64,000 nt of DNA from Rhizobium aethiopicum (GTDB lineage Bacteria > Pseudomonadota > Alphaproteobacteria > Rhizobiales > Rhizobiaceae): NCBI RefSeq assembly GCF_900094625.1, contig NZ_FMAJ01000012.1:95097-159096 (forward strand), written 5' to 3'. Below, one piece after another: positions 9,479 through 19,478 of the stretch. The first letter of the stretch is position 1, and the number at the start of each line of letters is the position of its first letter. Below the pieces are notes generated by a model. That model was not told the DNA's origin. It saw nothing but the letters and a program-made list of their open reading frames with translations, and made no database searches. The position numbers and the translations under genes were made by a program.

Positions 9479-12432
9479 GCTTTCACGGTATTGACGAATA
9501 TCTTTCTCACCGCTTTTGAAAGCCGTTTCACCTCTCCCTCCAGGGTCTTGATGTCAGGGCAGTCGCCGGCGCGGCAGACGAGTTCGGTGAGGCCAGCGGG
9601 CGCGTCGTTCGGATCGAACTCGCTGTCGATGCAGAGTCGGATCAGCTGTGAAAGACTGGTGTAGAGCGCGAAGGCTTCGAGGCATGTGTCGAGATCGGCC
9701 GCCGGCATCAGCCGGCCGCCAAGCAGCTTAAGAGCCTCGCCCGTGCTCTTGCCATTCACGGTAACGCCGGCGCCCCTGGTTGGCGCGATCAACGCCAGGT
9801 ATTGGGCGATGAATTCGAGATCGATGACGCCTCCGGGTATCTGCTTCAAGTCCCAGGGGCCGGATGGCGGCTTTTCCTTGTCGATCAGTTCGCGCATCTC
9901 GGCAACGTCGTGCGCCACCTTGGCGATGTCGCGATCGGCCGTCAGCACTTCGCGGACGATATGCTCCGCCTCGGCGATCAGGCTGTCATCGCCTGAGATC
10001 AGCCGGGCGCGGCTGAGCGCCATATGCTCCCAAGTCCAGGCCTCCTCACGCTGGTACTTGCGGAAGGCATTGATACGGGTGGCAACCGGCCCCTTGTTGC
10101 CGGAGGGGCGCAGCCGCATATCGACCTCATAAAGCACGCCCTCGGCCGTCGGGGCCGACAAGGCGGCGATCAGTCGCTGGGTGATGCGGGTGAAGTAGCG
10201 TGTCGCGTCGAGCGGCTTCGGCCCATCGGATTCGGAAGCCGCGTCGTCATAATCATAGAGCAGGATCAGATCGATGTCCGAACCCGCCGTCAGCTCGAAG
10301 CTACCGAGCTTGCCCATTCCGGCAACGGCGATGCGGCCGCCGGGATAATCGCCATGCGCGGCCCGCATCTCGCTCGTCACGGCATCGAGCGCCGCCGTGA
10401 TGATGAGATCGGCGAGATGGGTGAAGGCGCGGGCGGCCATGGCCCCATTGATCGCGCCGGTGAGCAGGCGGATGCCGATCAGGAAACGCTGTTCGGCGGC
10501 GAAAATGCGCAACCGGTCGAGCACCTCCTCATAATGACGTGCCTGGACGAGTGAGCCCTTCAGGCGCTCGCCGAGATAGTCGCGCGTCGGCAGTTCGGCC
10601 ATCAGGCCTGGATCGAGCATGCCGTCGAAGACATGCGGCTTGGCGGCGATCACCTCGGCCAGCCGGGGCGCCGACGACATGATGTTGACGATCAGCGACA
10701 GCAGCGCCGGATTGCTGCCGAGCAGCGAAAAGAGCTGGATACCGGCGGGAAGGCCGGAGATGAAGCTATCGAAGCGCAGCAGCGCCTCATCGGCGCGCTT
10801 GCTTTCGCCGAAAACGCGCAGCAGCTCGGGTGTCAGCTCCGTCAGCCTTTCCCGCGCCTCCACCGATTGCGTCGCGCGATAGCGGCCATAATGCCAGGTG
10901 CGGATGATGCGGGAAATGTCGGATGGCCTGGTGAAGCCGAGCTTCTTCAGCGTCACCAGCGTATCCGGATCGTCGCCCTGGCCGGTAAAGACGAGGTTTC
11001 CGGTTTCGGTCGAAAGCTTGCTCTCCTGCTCAAAAAGGCGGGCGTAACGCCGCTCCACCGTCTTCAGCACGCCGACCAGCCTTTCGGAAAAGCTCGGCGT
11101 GTCGGAAAAGCCCATCATGAAGGCGATACGCTTCAGATCGGCATCGGTCTCCGGCAGCAGATGAGTCTGCTCGTCGCGCACCATCTGGATGCGATGCTCG
11201 ACGTCACGCAGGAACCAGTAGGCGTCCGTCAGCTCGTCGCGCGTCTGCGCATCGATCCATTTCGCCTTGGTGAGTTCGCCGAGTGTCTCCTCCGTCGCCC
11301 GGCCGCGCAGCGCCGGCATGCGACCGCCGGCGATCAGCTGCTGCGTCTGGACGAAGAACTCGATCTCGCGGATGCCGCCGCGGCCGAGCTTGACATTATG
11401 GCCCTTCACCGCAATCGCACCATGGCCCTTATGCGCGTGGATCTGCCGCTTGATCGAATGGATATCTGATATCGCAGCGTAATCGAGGTATTTGCGGAAG
11501 ACGAAAGGGGCAAGCCCACGCAGGAATTCTTCGCCGGCCGCCAGATCTCCGGCGACAGCGCGCGCCTTGATGAAGGCGGCCCGCTCCCAGTTCTGGCCTC
11601 TGCCCTCGTAATAGATCATCGCCGCGTCGACTGGGATCGCCAGCGGCGTCGAGCCGGGATCGGGACGCAATCTCAGATCGGTGCGGAAGACGTAGCCATC
11701 CGCGGTGCGCTCCTGCAGGATGCGCACCAGCCGGCGCATCAGCCTCGGAAAGATGTCGATCGCGTCATCCGGATCGGGCACGATGCCTGCCTGTTCGTCG
11801 AAGAAGACGACGAGATCGATATCGGAGGAATAGTTGAGTTCGGACGCGCCGAGCTTGCCCATTCCGAGCACGATCAGGCCCGAGCCCTCACTTGGTTTTG
11901 CCGGATCGTGCAGCCTGAGCTTTCCGCCTTCATGCGCCGAAAGCAGCAGATGGTCTATCGCGGCCGCGACCGTAGCTTCGGCAAGCGCGCTCAGCCAGGC
12001 TGTTGTCGTGCGGCTGTCGAAAATGCGGGAGAGATCGGCGAGCGCAACAAGGAAAGCAGCCTTGCGCTTGATGATGCGCAGCCTGCTCATCACCACCGAT
12101 TCCGCGGGTGCGGGCCCGTCGTCTTCCGGCCGCCAGCAGCCCCGCGCCTCGACGATCAGCGCTTCGATCTGCGGTTCCAGCGGTTCGTTGATGGCGGCAG
12201 TGAGGATGGCCGGGTCGAGATTGACAATTTCGCGCAGGTAGGGCGACAGCGTCAGTACGGCGGCGATGAAATCGCGCAGCCGCCCTTCCGCCTTCAGCAT
12301 CGCGGCCACCGAAGGCTCGCTTTTGCCCGCATCCTGAAGATCGGTCAGCGCCAGCTTCAGCTCCGTCTGGCTCAGCGGACGCAGCAGCCCTTCGGCGACA
12401 TCCTTCAGGCCATGCGTCGATTTCGTCAGCAT
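9475..12432 (-). CDS. glnE: Bifunctional glutamine synthetase adenylyltransferase/deadenylase
   Basis: 985 residues from the ATG at 12432, chosen because AGGGAG lies 5 bases upstream; an in-frame ATG at 12453 would add 7 residues but has no such site. Two nucleotidyltransferase domains are visible, each with a GMGKLG...SDIDL metal-binding motif: N-terminal (GMGKLGASELNYSSDIDL, about residue 190-210) for removal of AMP from glutamine synthetase, and C-terminal (GMGKLGSFELTAGSDIDL, about 710-730) for its addition. Each is followed by a helical GlnD-type PII-uridylyltransferase domain. It tunes glutamine synthetase to nitrogen status together with PII proteins. Length and domain order are normal. 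Confidence 0.97.
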   Translation of the reverse strand: MLTKSTHGLKDVAEGLLRPLSQTELKLALTDLQDAGKSEPSVAAMLKAEGRLRDFIAAVLTLSPYLREIVNLDPAILTAAINEPLEPQIEALIVEARGCWRPEDDGPAPAESVVMSRLRIIKRKAAFLVALADLSRIFDSRTTTAWLSALAEATVAAAIDHLLLSAHEGGKLRLHDPAKPSEGSGLIVLGMGKLGASELNYSSDIDLVVFFDEQAGIVPDPDDAIDIFPRLMRRLVRILQERTADGYVFRTDLRLRPDPGSTPLAIPVDAAMIYYEGRGQNWERAAFIKARAVAGDLAAGEEFLRGLAPFVFRKYLDYAAISDIHSIKRQIHAHKGHGAIAVKGHNVKLGRGGIREIEFFVQTQQLIAGGRMPALRGRATEETLGELTKAKWIDAQTRDELTDAYWFLRDVEHRIQMVRDEQTHLLPETDADLKRIAFMMGFSDTPSFSERLVGVLKTVERRYARLFEQESKLSTETGNLVFTGQGDDPDTLVTLKKLGFTRPSDISRIIRTWHYGRYRATQSVEARERLTELTPELLRVFGESKRADEALLRFDSFISGLPAGIQLFSLLGSNPALLSLIVNIMSSAPRLAEVIAAKPHVFDGMLDPGLMAELPTRDYLGERLKGSLVQARHYEEVLDRLRIFAAEQRFLIGIRLLTGAINGAMAARAFTHLADLIITAALDAVTSEMRAAHGDYPGGRIAVAGMGKLGSFELTAGSDIDLILLYDYDDAASESDGPKPLDATRYFTRITQRLIAALSAPTAEGVLYEVDMRLRPSGNKGPVATRINAFRKYQREEAWTWEHMALSRARLISGDDSLIAEAEHIVREVLTADRDIAKVAHDVAEMRELIDKEKPPSGPWDLKQIPGGVIDLEFIAQYLALIAPTRGAGVTVNGKSTGEALKLLGGRLMPAADLDTCLEAFALYTSLSQLIRLCIDSEFDPNDAPAGLTELVCRAGDCPDIKTLEGEVKRLSKAVRKIFVNTVKA

Positions 12433-12567
12433 TCGCTCTCCCTGGCTCTCCATAGCAGGTAGCGACCACCAGAATCGCGGCCCGCCGCCTTCGTTCCGAT
12501 TAACTTAGGGTCCTGGCGGAAAACCGCCAATATGCGATTAAGCCTATCGAATTTCGGCACAAGCCGT

Positions 12568-13980
12568 TCAGGCAGCCTTGGCAGGGAAGATCATGCTGAC
12601 GGTCAGTCCGCGCTGTTCGGGTTTGTCGGGGTTGGTGTCGGAGAGCTCCAGACGGCCGTTATGCAGCTCCATCACCGCCTCTACCAGCGAGAGTCCAAGC
12701 CCGGTGCCCGGCTTCGAGCGGCTTTCGTCGAGGCGAACGAAGCGCTTCACCACGTCATCGCGCCGGTCAGCCGGAACGCCAGGCCCATGGTCGGCCACCG
12801 ACAGGCAGATGCCGTCCGGCCGGCGGGCAAGCTTCAGCACCACCTCGCCCGCTCCTTGCGTATCGGAGGAGTATTTGATCGCATTGTCGAGCAGATTGAA
12901 GATCGCCTGGCCGATCAGCTCGCGATTGCCCTGCACCTCGATGCCCGGCTCGACGCTGGCGCTGAGGCCGAGACCGGCTTCCTCCGCCGCCGGTTCGTAA
13001 AGTTCGGCGCTGTCGGAAACGATGGCCGAAAGCTCGACCGGCGACATCTCCGCAGCGACCGATCCCGCCTCGACGCGGGAGATCATCAGCAGGGCGTTGA
13101 AGGTGCGGATCAGCTGATCCGATTCGGAAATGATGCCTTCAAGCGCTGCGCGACGCGTGTCGCCATTGGTCATATCGAGCGCATCGGCCGCCTTGTTGCG
13201 CAGCCGCGTCAAGGGCGTCTTCAGATCGTGGGCGATGTTGTCGGAGACTTGGCGCAAGCCTTCGTTCAGCTTCTCTATGCGTTCGAGCATGGTGTTCAGC
13301 GACACAGACAGCCGGTCAAATTCATCGCCGGATCCGCCGACCGGGAGGCGCTGTGACAGATCGCCCGCCATGATCTTCTTGCTCGCATCCGACATGCGGT
13401 CGATGCGTTTCAAGGCGTTGCGGCCGATGCCGAACCAGATGATGATCGCGCCGAGCCCCATGATCGCCAAAGCCACCATCAGTGCCTGGCGCACCAGCAG
13501 GCGGAAACGCTCGGGGTCGCCGAGGTCGCGGCCGACGAGAATTCTCAAGCCATTGTCGAGCACGAATATATTGGCGATCGCCTTGTGCCGGCGCTCGACA
13601 CCGCCACCGTCGGTATAACGCTGATAAGCGAAGGGAGCCGAGGTCCAGCCGACTTCCTCGAAGACACCAGGCTGCACCGAGGCGACATTGCCGGCGAGAA
13701 TGTCCCCAGAGGGACCGGCGATGATGTAGAGATTGGCCCCAGGCTGGCGGGCACGCCGCTCCATGGTACGCAGCAGAAGGTTCATGCCGCCTGTATCATA
13801 GGCGCGCTGCACCTGCTCCACCTCCTGCCGAACGGCATCGCGGATCTGGCCCGTCAGCAGCCGTTCCGACATCGCCGTCACATAGAAGACGAGCGTCGCG
13901 GCGCAAATGGCAAAGAGCAAAATGTAGAGTGCCGAAAGGCGGACTGCAGTGGACTTGAAGAGAACCCTGAAGCGGCTCAT
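12568..13980 (-). CDS. Sensor histidine kinase (HAMP-HisKA-HATPase)
   Basis: 470 residues. Transmembrane segments at about 15-35 and 165-185 flank a periplasmic sensor of roughly 130 residues; HAMP follows at about 187-240. The phospho-acceptor is H251 in NIAHDLKTPLTRLRN, and the HATPase domain shows NLLDNAIKYS and GTGLGLSL. The ATG overlaps the stop of the upstream response regulator by 4 bases (ATGA), so the pair is translationally coupled and cognate. It lies downstream of degP, suggesting a sensor of envelope state, but the ligand is unknown. The order degP, regulator, kinase, glnE is, to my recollection, shared with Sinorhizobium. Confidence 0.92.
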   Translation of the reverse strand: MSRFRVLFKSTAVRLSALYILLFAICAATLVFYVTAMSERLLTGQIRDAVRQEVEQVQRAYDTGGMNLLLRTMERRARQPGANLYIIAGPSGDILAGNVASVQPGVFEEVGWTSAPFAYQRYTDGGGVERRHKAIANIFVLDNGLRILVGRDLGDPERFRLLVRQALMVALAIMGLGAIIIWFGIGRNALKRIDRMSDASKKIMAGDLSQRLPVGGSGDEFDRLSVSLNTMLERIEKLNEGLRQVSDNIAHDLKTPLTRLRNKAADALDMTNGDTRRAALEGIISESDQLIRTFNALLMISRVEAGSVAAEMSPVELSAIVSDSAELYEPAAEEAGLGLSASVEPGIEVQGNRELIGQAIFNLLDNAIKYSSDTQGAGEVVLKLARRPDGICLSVADHGPGVPADRRDDVVKRFVRLDESRSKPGTGLGLSLVEAVMELHNGRLELSDTNPDKPEQRGLTVSMIFPAKAA

Positions 13981-14723
13981 CCCTCATCCTTGATCATATA
14001 CCCCGCGCCCCGAATGGTTTTCAGGAGCGGCTGGCTGAAGTCCTTCTCGATCTTCGAGCGCAGGCGCGAGACGTGGACGTCGATGACGTTTGTCTGCGGA
14101 TCGAAATGATAATCCCAGACGTTTTCGAGCAGCATGGTGCGGGTCACCACCTGGCCGGCATTCTTCATCAGATATTCGAGCAGGCGGAATTCGCGCGGCT
14201 GCAGCGGGATTTCCCTGCCGCCGCGGCGCACCTCGTGGGAGAGCCGGTCGAGTTCCAGATCGCCGACGCGATAGACGACGTCCTGCTCCGGCGTGCCCTT
14301 GCGGCGGCCGAGCACTTCGACACGCGCCAGCAACTCGCTGAAGGCATAGGGCTTTGGCAGGTAATCGTCGCCGCCGGCCCGAAGGCCGGTCACGCGGTCA
14401 TCGACCTGGCCGAGCGCGGAGAGGATGAGGACCGGCGTATGGATGCCCTTGCGGCGCAATTCGCTGATGACGGAAAGCCCGTCCCGGCGCGGCAGCATGC
14501 GGTCGATGACAATGACGTCATAGGTATTTTCCGACCCCATGAACAAGCCGGCCTCGCCGTCGCTGGCGTGATCGGCGACGATGCCCGCCTCGCGAAAGGC
14601 TTTCGTGAGGTAGGCCGCGGCTTCGAGATCATCTTCGATGATGAGAATCTTCATGCGGCCGACATTACCCACCGGCTGCGTTTCGGCAAGGCTCAAAGCA
14701 TCCTGCTGCGGAGCGGCGCTCAT
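13977..14723 (-). CDS. OmpR-family response regulator
   Basis: 248 residues from the ATG at 14723, chosen because AAGGA lies 8 bases upstream; another ATG at 14732 directly abuts the AAGG and is a poor start. A start at 14654 (MKILIIEDD) would give the plain family length, so the first 23 residues are a non-conserved extension. Receiver domain with acidic pocket (IIEDD) and phospho-acceptor D74 in VIVIDRMLP; winged-helix Trans_reg_C domain at the C terminus (LQPREFRLLEYLMKNAGQVV, then NVIDVHVSRLRSKIE). Coupled to the following histidine kinase and 71 bases downstream of degP. Confidence 0.92.
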   Translation of the reverse strand: MSAAPQQDALSLAETQPVGNVGRMKILIIEDDLEAAAYLTKAFREAGIVADHASDGEAGLFMGSENTYDVIVIDRMLPRRDGLSVISELRRKGIHTPVLILSALGQVDDRVTGLRAGGDDYLPKPYAFSELLARVEVLGRRKGTPEQDVVYRVGDLELDRLSHEVRRGGREIPLQPREFRLLEYLMKNAGQVVTRTMLLENVWDYHFDPQTNVIDVHVSRLRSKIEKDFSQPLLKTIRGAGYMIKDEG

Positions 14724-14794
14724 CGCGGTCATCCTTGAAAGGTCAGAAGAAATGCCGCGCGGACCGCAGTCCGCACGGCTCCGGTTTTTGGGTA

Positions 14795-16381
14795 TCAGCC
14801 CTGGCCGTTGATCGGAAGCGCGACGAAACGGCTTCCTTCGCTGGACTGGATCTGGAACAGCGCGCGGGTGCGGCCGTCCTTCTTGGCCTGGTTCAGCACC
14901 TTGACGACATCGGCAGCGCTGGAGACCTCCTGGTTGTTGACCGAGGTGATCTTTTCGCCTTCCTTGATGCCCTTGTCGGCAGCATCCGAATCCGGATCGA
15001 TGCCGGTGATCGCCAGGCCCTTGCCGTCGTCGGAAGGACCGACCGTCAGGCCGAGATCGGCAAGCGCCTTCTCGGAAGCCGGTGCTTCAGGTTGCTGCGG
15101 CTGGTTATTGTCGTCGGCGCTGGCATCCTTCTGATCGGCCGGCAACGTGCCGAGTTCGACGGTGAGCGACTGGGCCTTGCCGGCACGCCAGACCGAAAGC
15201 TCGGCCTTGCTGCCCGGCTGCATCGCGCCGATGCGGCGGCTGAGATCACGGGCATCCTTGATCGTCTCGCCATTCAGCGCCGTGACGACGTCGCCGGCCT
15301 TCATGCCGGCCTTGTCACCCGGCGCGCCCGGCTGCGGGGCGACGACGAGGGCACCGCTCGGCTCGGAAAGGCCAATGGATTCGGCGATGTCTTTGGTCAC
15401 CGGCTGGATCTGGACACCCAGCCAGCCGCGCGAAACCTGGCCATCCTTCATCAGATCGGCGACGACATCCTTGGCGGTCGAGGCCGGAATGGCGAAGGCA
15501 ATGCCGACGCTGCCGCCGGACGGCGAGAAGATCGCGGTATTGATGCCGACGACTTCGCCGTTGAGGTTGAAGGTCGGGCCGCCGGAGTTGCCGCGGTTCA
15601 CGGCCGCATCCACCTGCAGGTAATCGTCATAGGGACCCGAGCCGATATCACGGCCGCGGGCCGAGACGATGCCTGCCGTGACCGTGCCGCCGAGGCCGAA
15701 GGGATTGCCGACGGCGACGACCCAGTCGCCGACACGGACATTGTTGTCGTCGGCCCAGTTGACATAAGTGAACTTCTTGCCCTTGCCGTCGACCTTCAGC
15801 ACCGCGAGATCGGTGCGCGGATCCCTGCCGATCAGCTTGGCATCGAGTTCGGTGCCGTCATTCATGACGGCGACGAAAGCCTGGCCATCGGAAACAACGT
15901 GGTTGTTGGTGACGATGTAGCCGTCCTCGGAGATGAAGAAGCCGGAGCCTTGGGCGACCGGGCGCAGACGACCCTTGCCGGGACCATTCGGGCCGCCCGG
16001 ACCGTTCTGGCCGAAGCGCCGCTGGTGGCCCTGCTGGTCGTTCGGGTCCTGGCCGAACTGGCGGAAGAAGCGCTTCAGCGGGTGATCGTCAGGCAGGTCG
16101 TCGAAACCGCGGCCGTTGAAATCGAAGGAGAACCCGTCATTATTGTCGGCGACGGGATTGACGCGGTTTTCGACGCGCACCGACACGACGGCGGGTGAAA
16201 CGGCATCGACGACATTGGCGAAGCTCGGCACGGCAGGCGCCTGAACCTTGACAGCTTCGGCATAAGACCGGGTGATTTCGAGCGGAACGCCGGTTGCGAG
16301 CACAGTGGCTGCGATACCGGCGACGGTAGAAGCCTTGAGCACAGTGGCGAGGGACGGACGTCCGTTGAAATTCTTCAGCAT
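14795..16381 (-). CDS. degP: Periplasmic serine protease, Do/DegP family
   Basis: 528 residues. An N-terminal hydrophobic stretch (about 12-32) ending near SYA-EA is a signal peptide. The trypsin-like domain carries the full triad H161 (TNNHVV), D191 (RTDLAVLKV) and S266 (GNSGGP), then two PDZ domains (about 305-395 and 425-515). It degrades or refolds damaged proteins in the periplasm. Glycine- and asparagine-rich residues 120-140 form the flexible LA-loop region. AAGG lies 7 bases before the ATG. It sits between the cytochrome c maturation operon and a two-component pair, with a 171-base upstream gap that should hold its own promoter. Compare the inactive homologue at 32901-33806. Confidence 0.96.
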   Translation of the reverse strand: MLKNFNGRPSLATVLKASTVAGIAATVLATGVPLEITRSYAEAVKVQAPAVPSFANVVDAVSPAVVSVRVENRVNPVADNNDGFSFDFNGRGFDDLPDDHPLKRFFRQFGQDPNDQQGHQRRFGQNGPGGPNGPGKGRLRPVAQGSGFFISEDGYIVTNNHVVSDGQAFVAVMNDGTELDAKLIGRDPRTDLAVLKVDGKGKKFTYVNWADDNNVRVGDWVVAVGNPFGLGGTVTAGIVSARGRDIGSGPYDDYLQVDAAVNRGNSGGPTFNLNGEVVGINTAIFSPSGGSVGIAFAIPASTAKDVVADLMKDGQVSRGWLGVQIQPVTKDIAESIGLSEPSGALVVAPQPGAPGDKAGMKAGDVVTALNGETIKDARDLSRRIGAMQPGSKAELSVWRAGKAQSLTVELGTLPADQKDASADDNNQPQQPEAPASEKALADLGLTVGPSDDGKGLAITGIDPDSDAADKGIKEGEKITSVNNQEVSSAADVVKVLNQAKKDGRTRALFQIQSSEGSRFVALPINGQG

Positions 16382-16552
16382 TAGAGCACCTTCTCTTGTT
16401 CTTAGATCTTCACACCGGCAGTACCGGATCAGTCGATGACTGAAGATATAGGACGCCTCACCTTACTGCGAACTGTCCGGTCCATGAAAAGTTTGTAATG
16501 TTTGGAATGTTTGCTTGGCGGCATCGCGAGAGATGATTGGCCGTTTAGGACG

Positions 16553-17008
16553 TCACTTGTCCAGAAGCTCGTTCAGTCGCGCCTGTTCTTCCCCGGTCAG
16601 TTTGCTGCCCGTCGGCCTCCCTACCCTCTTGCGCGCAAAGACCAGCAGCGACACCCCCCCGGCAAGGACCAGCAGCACCGGGGCGCCCCAGAGCAATACC
16701 GTTCTGATGCTGAACCGCGGCTTCAGCAGCACGAACTCGCCGTAGCGCGAGACGATATAGTTCAGCACAGCCTCGTCGCTGTCGCCGCCGCGAATGCGTT
16801 CACGCACCAGCAGGCGCAGGTCCTTGGCCAACTCGGCATCGGAATCGTCGATCGACTGGTTCTGGCAGACCATGCAGCGCAGTTCGGCGGACAGGGCGCG
16901 GGCGCGGGCCTCCAGCGCCGGATCGGCCAGCACCTCGTCGGGATTGACAGCGAAAGCCGGCGTGGCGATTAGCATCAGGGCAAAAGCCAGGGAGAGTCGC
17001 CGCATCAT
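16553..17008 (-). CDS. ccmH: Cytochrome c maturation protein CcmH (CycL)
   Basis: 151 residues from the ATG at 17008, whose first bases overlap the TGA of ccmF. Signal peptide about 1-20 (FALMLIATPAFA), the redox motif C45-M-V-C48 in RCMVCQNQSI, and one C-terminal transmembrane helix (about 105-125). CcmH/CycL keeps the apocytochrome c CXXCH thiols reduced for haem attachment at the periplasmic face. It is the last gene of the ccmI-ccmE-ccmF-ccmH operon. The rhizobial synonym is cycL; mutants of the R. leguminosarum operon are known to lose c-type cytochromes. Confidence 0.95.
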   Translation of the reverse strand: MMRRLSLAFALMLIATPAFAVNPDEVLADPALEARARALSAELRCMVCQNQSIDDSDAELAKDLRLLVRERIRGGDSDEAVLNYIVSRYGEFVLLKPRFSIRTVLLWGAPVLLVLAGGVSLLVFARKRVGRPTGSKLTGEEQARLNELLDK

Positions 17009-18999
17009 TCCGCCGGCTCCATGGCAGGCGCTGCCGGTTTTGCCTTGGCCTTTCTGCGCGGGGCGCCGACGCGCAGGCGCCGGTCGGAGAGCGAGACGAA
17101 GCCGCCGAGGGCCATGAGTACGCTTCCGCCCCAGATGCAGAGGATGAATGGCTTCCACCAGATACGCACGACGATGCCGCCGCTGTTGGTGGCGTCGCCG
17201 AGCGAAACATAGAGTTGGCTGAGGCCGAAGGTCAGGATGCCGGCCTCCGTCGTCGGCATCTGGCGGGCGGTATAGAGCCGCTTGGCCGACCAGGTGTCGG
17301 CAACGGCGACACCGGCGCGCCGGATCGTGAAGTGGCCGCGCTCCTCGGTGTAGTTCGGCCCCTTGGCCGCCCGCATGCCGTCGAACTGCAGGCTGTAACC
17401 GCCAGCCTCGACCGTCTCACCCGGCTTCATCTCGACGACATGCTCGCTCTGGAAGGTGGTGACGGCGACAATGCCGAGCACCGTGACGCCGAGCCCGGCA
17501 TGGGCGAGTGCAGTGCCGAAGGCCGAGCGCGGCAGGCCGGTCAGGCGGCGCCAGGCGACAGAGCCCGCCACCTTGCCGATGCCGGCGCGATACCAGAGAT
17601 CGGCAACGGCGCCGAGGATGAGGAACAGCCCGGCCGCCAACCCGAGTAGCGACAGCACCGGCCCTCCATGTTCGATATAGAAAAAGATGACCGCGGCGGC
17701 GAAAGCGAGAGCCGCGACGGCATAGAGCCGCTGCAGCGCGCCAAGCAGATCGCCGCGCTTCCAGGCAAGCAGTGGCCCGAACGGCACGATGACAATCAGC
17801 GGCGCCATCAGCAGGCCGAAGGTCAAATTGAAGAAGGGTGGTCCGACGGAGATCTTGTCGCCGGTCAGCGTCTCCAGCAGCAGCGGATAGAGCGTGCCTG
17901 TGAGAACCGTGCCGCAGGCAACCGTCAGGATCAAATTGTTGAGAACGAGCGCGCCCTCGCGCGAAATCGGCGCGAACAGACCGCCGGCCGAGAGCCGCGG
18001 TGCGCGGAAGGCAAACAGCGATAGCGCGCCGCCGATGAAAATCAGCAGGATCGAGAGAATGAAAACGCCGCGGGTGGGGTCGCTGGCAAAGGCATGCACC
18101 GAAGTCAGCACGCCCGATCGCACCAGGAAGGTACCCATCAGCGACAGCGAGAAGGTCAGGATGGCGAGCAGCACCGTCCAGATCTTCAGCGCCTCGCGCT
18201 TCTCCATGACGAGGGCCGAATGCAGAAGCGCGGTGCCGGCCAGCCACGGCATGAAGGAGGCGTTTTCCACAGGGTCCCAGAACCACCAGCCGCCCCAGCC
18301 GAGTTCGTAATAGGCCCAGTAGGAACCCATTGCGATGCCGAGGGTCAGGAAAGTCCAGGCAGTCAGCGCCCAGGGCCTGACCCAGCGGGCCCACGCAGCG
18401 TCGATGCGCCCTTCGATGAGGGCCGCAACGGCGAAGGAGAAGCAGACGGAGAAGCCGACATAACCGAGATAGAGCAGCGGCGGGTGAATGGCGAGGCCGA
18501 TATCCTGCAGCACCGGATTGAGATCACGTCCCTCGGCCGGCGCCGGGTCGAGCCGCAGGAAGGGATTGGAGGTCAGAAGAATGAACAGCGTGAAGGCGAG
18601 CGATATCCAGGCCTGCACAGCCAGCACATTGGCTTTCAGCGTCTCCGGCAGATTGCCGCCGAAGACGGCGACGAGCGCGCTGAATAGCGTCAGGATCAAC
18701 AGCCAGAGCAGCATCGATCCCTCGTGATTGCCCCAGACGCCGGAATATTTGTAGATCAGCGGCACCAGCGAATGCGAATTCTCCCAGACATTCTCGACCG
18801 AAAAGTCCGAGACGACATGGGCATAGGTCAAAACGGCGAAGGCAAAGGTGACGAGCGCAAACATCACCATCGAGCCGACGCTCGCCACATCCATCATCGC
18901 CGGATCATGGCGGCGGGCGCCGATCACCGGCACGACCGAGACGATGAGCGCCGTCGCCAGCGCCAGCACCAGTGCGTAATGGCCGATCTCGATGATCAT
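17005..18999 (-). CDS. ccmF: Haem lyase CcmF (CycK)
   Basis: 664 residues from the ATG at 18999, which overlaps the ccmE stop (ATGA). About 15 transmembrane segments. The tryptophan-rich WWD-type motif is seen in WGGWWFWDPVENASFMPWL (about residues 220-240), with conserved histidines around it (for example HEGSMLLW). A large periplasmic loop lies near the C terminus (about 510-610). CcmF receives haem from CcmE and ligates it to apocytochrome c together with CcmH and CcmI. Normal length and context. Confidence 0.97.
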   Translation of the reverse strand: MIIEIGHYALVLALATALIVSVVPVIGARRHDPAMMDVASVGSMVMFALVTFAFAVLTYAHVVSDFSVENVWENSHSLVPLIYKYSGVWGNHEGSMLLWLLILTLFSALVAVFGGNLPETLKANVLAVQAWISLAFTLFILLTSNPFLRLDPAPAEGRDLNPVLQDIGLAIHPPLLYLGYVGFSVCFSFAVAALIEGRIDAAWARWVRPWALTAWTFLTLGIAMGSYWAYYELGWGGWWFWDPVENASFMPWLAGTALLHSALVMEKREALKIWTVLLAILTFSLSLMGTFLVRSGVLTSVHAFASDPTRGVFILSILLIFIGGALSLFAFRAPRLSAGGLFAPISREGALVLNNLILTVACGTVLTGTLYPLLLETLTGDKISVGPPFFNLTFGLLMAPLIVIVPFGPLLAWKRGDLLGALQRLYAVAALAFAAAVIFFYIEHGGPVLSLLGLAAGLFLILGAVADLWYRAGIGKVAGSVAWRRLTGLPRSAFGTALAHAGLGVTVLGIVAVTTFQSEHVVEMKPGETVEAGGYSLQFDGMRAAKGPNYTEERGHFTIRRAGVAVADTWSAKRLYTARQMPTTEAGILTFGLSQLYVSLGDATNSGGIVVRIWWKPFILCIWGGSVLMALGGFVSLSDRRLRVGAPRRKAKAKPAAPAMEPAE

Positions 19000-19478
19000 G
19001 GCGTCGCTTTCGCCTCCTGCCCTTGACCTGCTCCCCCTTGGCCTTCCTGCCACAGCCCCTGCGACTTCAGCCGGTCGGCCACGTCCTTCGGCATATAGGT
19101 CTCGTCATGCTTGGCAAGCACGGTATCGGCGGTAAAGATGTTCGTGCCTGACGTAAACATGCCTTCGGTGACGACGCCCTGGCCCTCGCGGAACAGATCG
19201 GGCAGGATGCCGGTATATTTGACCTTCACCGCATTGGCGCTGCCGTCGGTAACGGAAAACTCCACCGTCGAGCCGGCGCCGCGCACGACGCTGCCCGCCC
19301 CGACCAGGCCGCCGAGGCGGATGCGGGTTTCCGGCGCCACCGGCGTCTTGGCGAGATCGGCCGGCATGTAGAAATAGGCCACCGACTGGCTGAAGGCGAA
19401 CATCACCAAAAACACCGCGGCAATGATGAAACTCATCCCGCCGGCGATCACCGCAAGGCGCTTCTGCTTGCGCGTCAT
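18996..19478 (-). CDS. ccmE: Haem chaperone CcmE (CycJ)
   Basis: 160 residues from the ATG at 19478, which overlaps the ccmI stop by 4 bases. One N-terminal membrane anchor (about 9-30), then an OB-fold periplasmic domain. The haem-binding histidine is H124 in LAKHDETYMP with conserved Y128, the hallmark of CcmE, which carries haem covalently on this histidine before passing it to CcmF. The C-terminal Gln/Gly-rich tail is normal for the family. Confidence 0.97.
   Translation of the reverse strand: MTRKQKRLAVIAGGMSFIIAAVFLVMFAFSQSVAYFYMPADLAKTPVAPETRIRLGGLVGAGSVVRGAGSTVEFSVTDGSANAVKVKYTGILPDLFREGQGVVTEGMFTSGTNIFTADTVLAKHDETYMPKDVADRLKSQGLWQEGQGGAGQGQEAKATP

Noticed and set aside
14735..16198. 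A 487-codon open frame antisense to degP
   Set aside because: No family resemblance; degP has an intact signal peptide, triad and PDZ domains.
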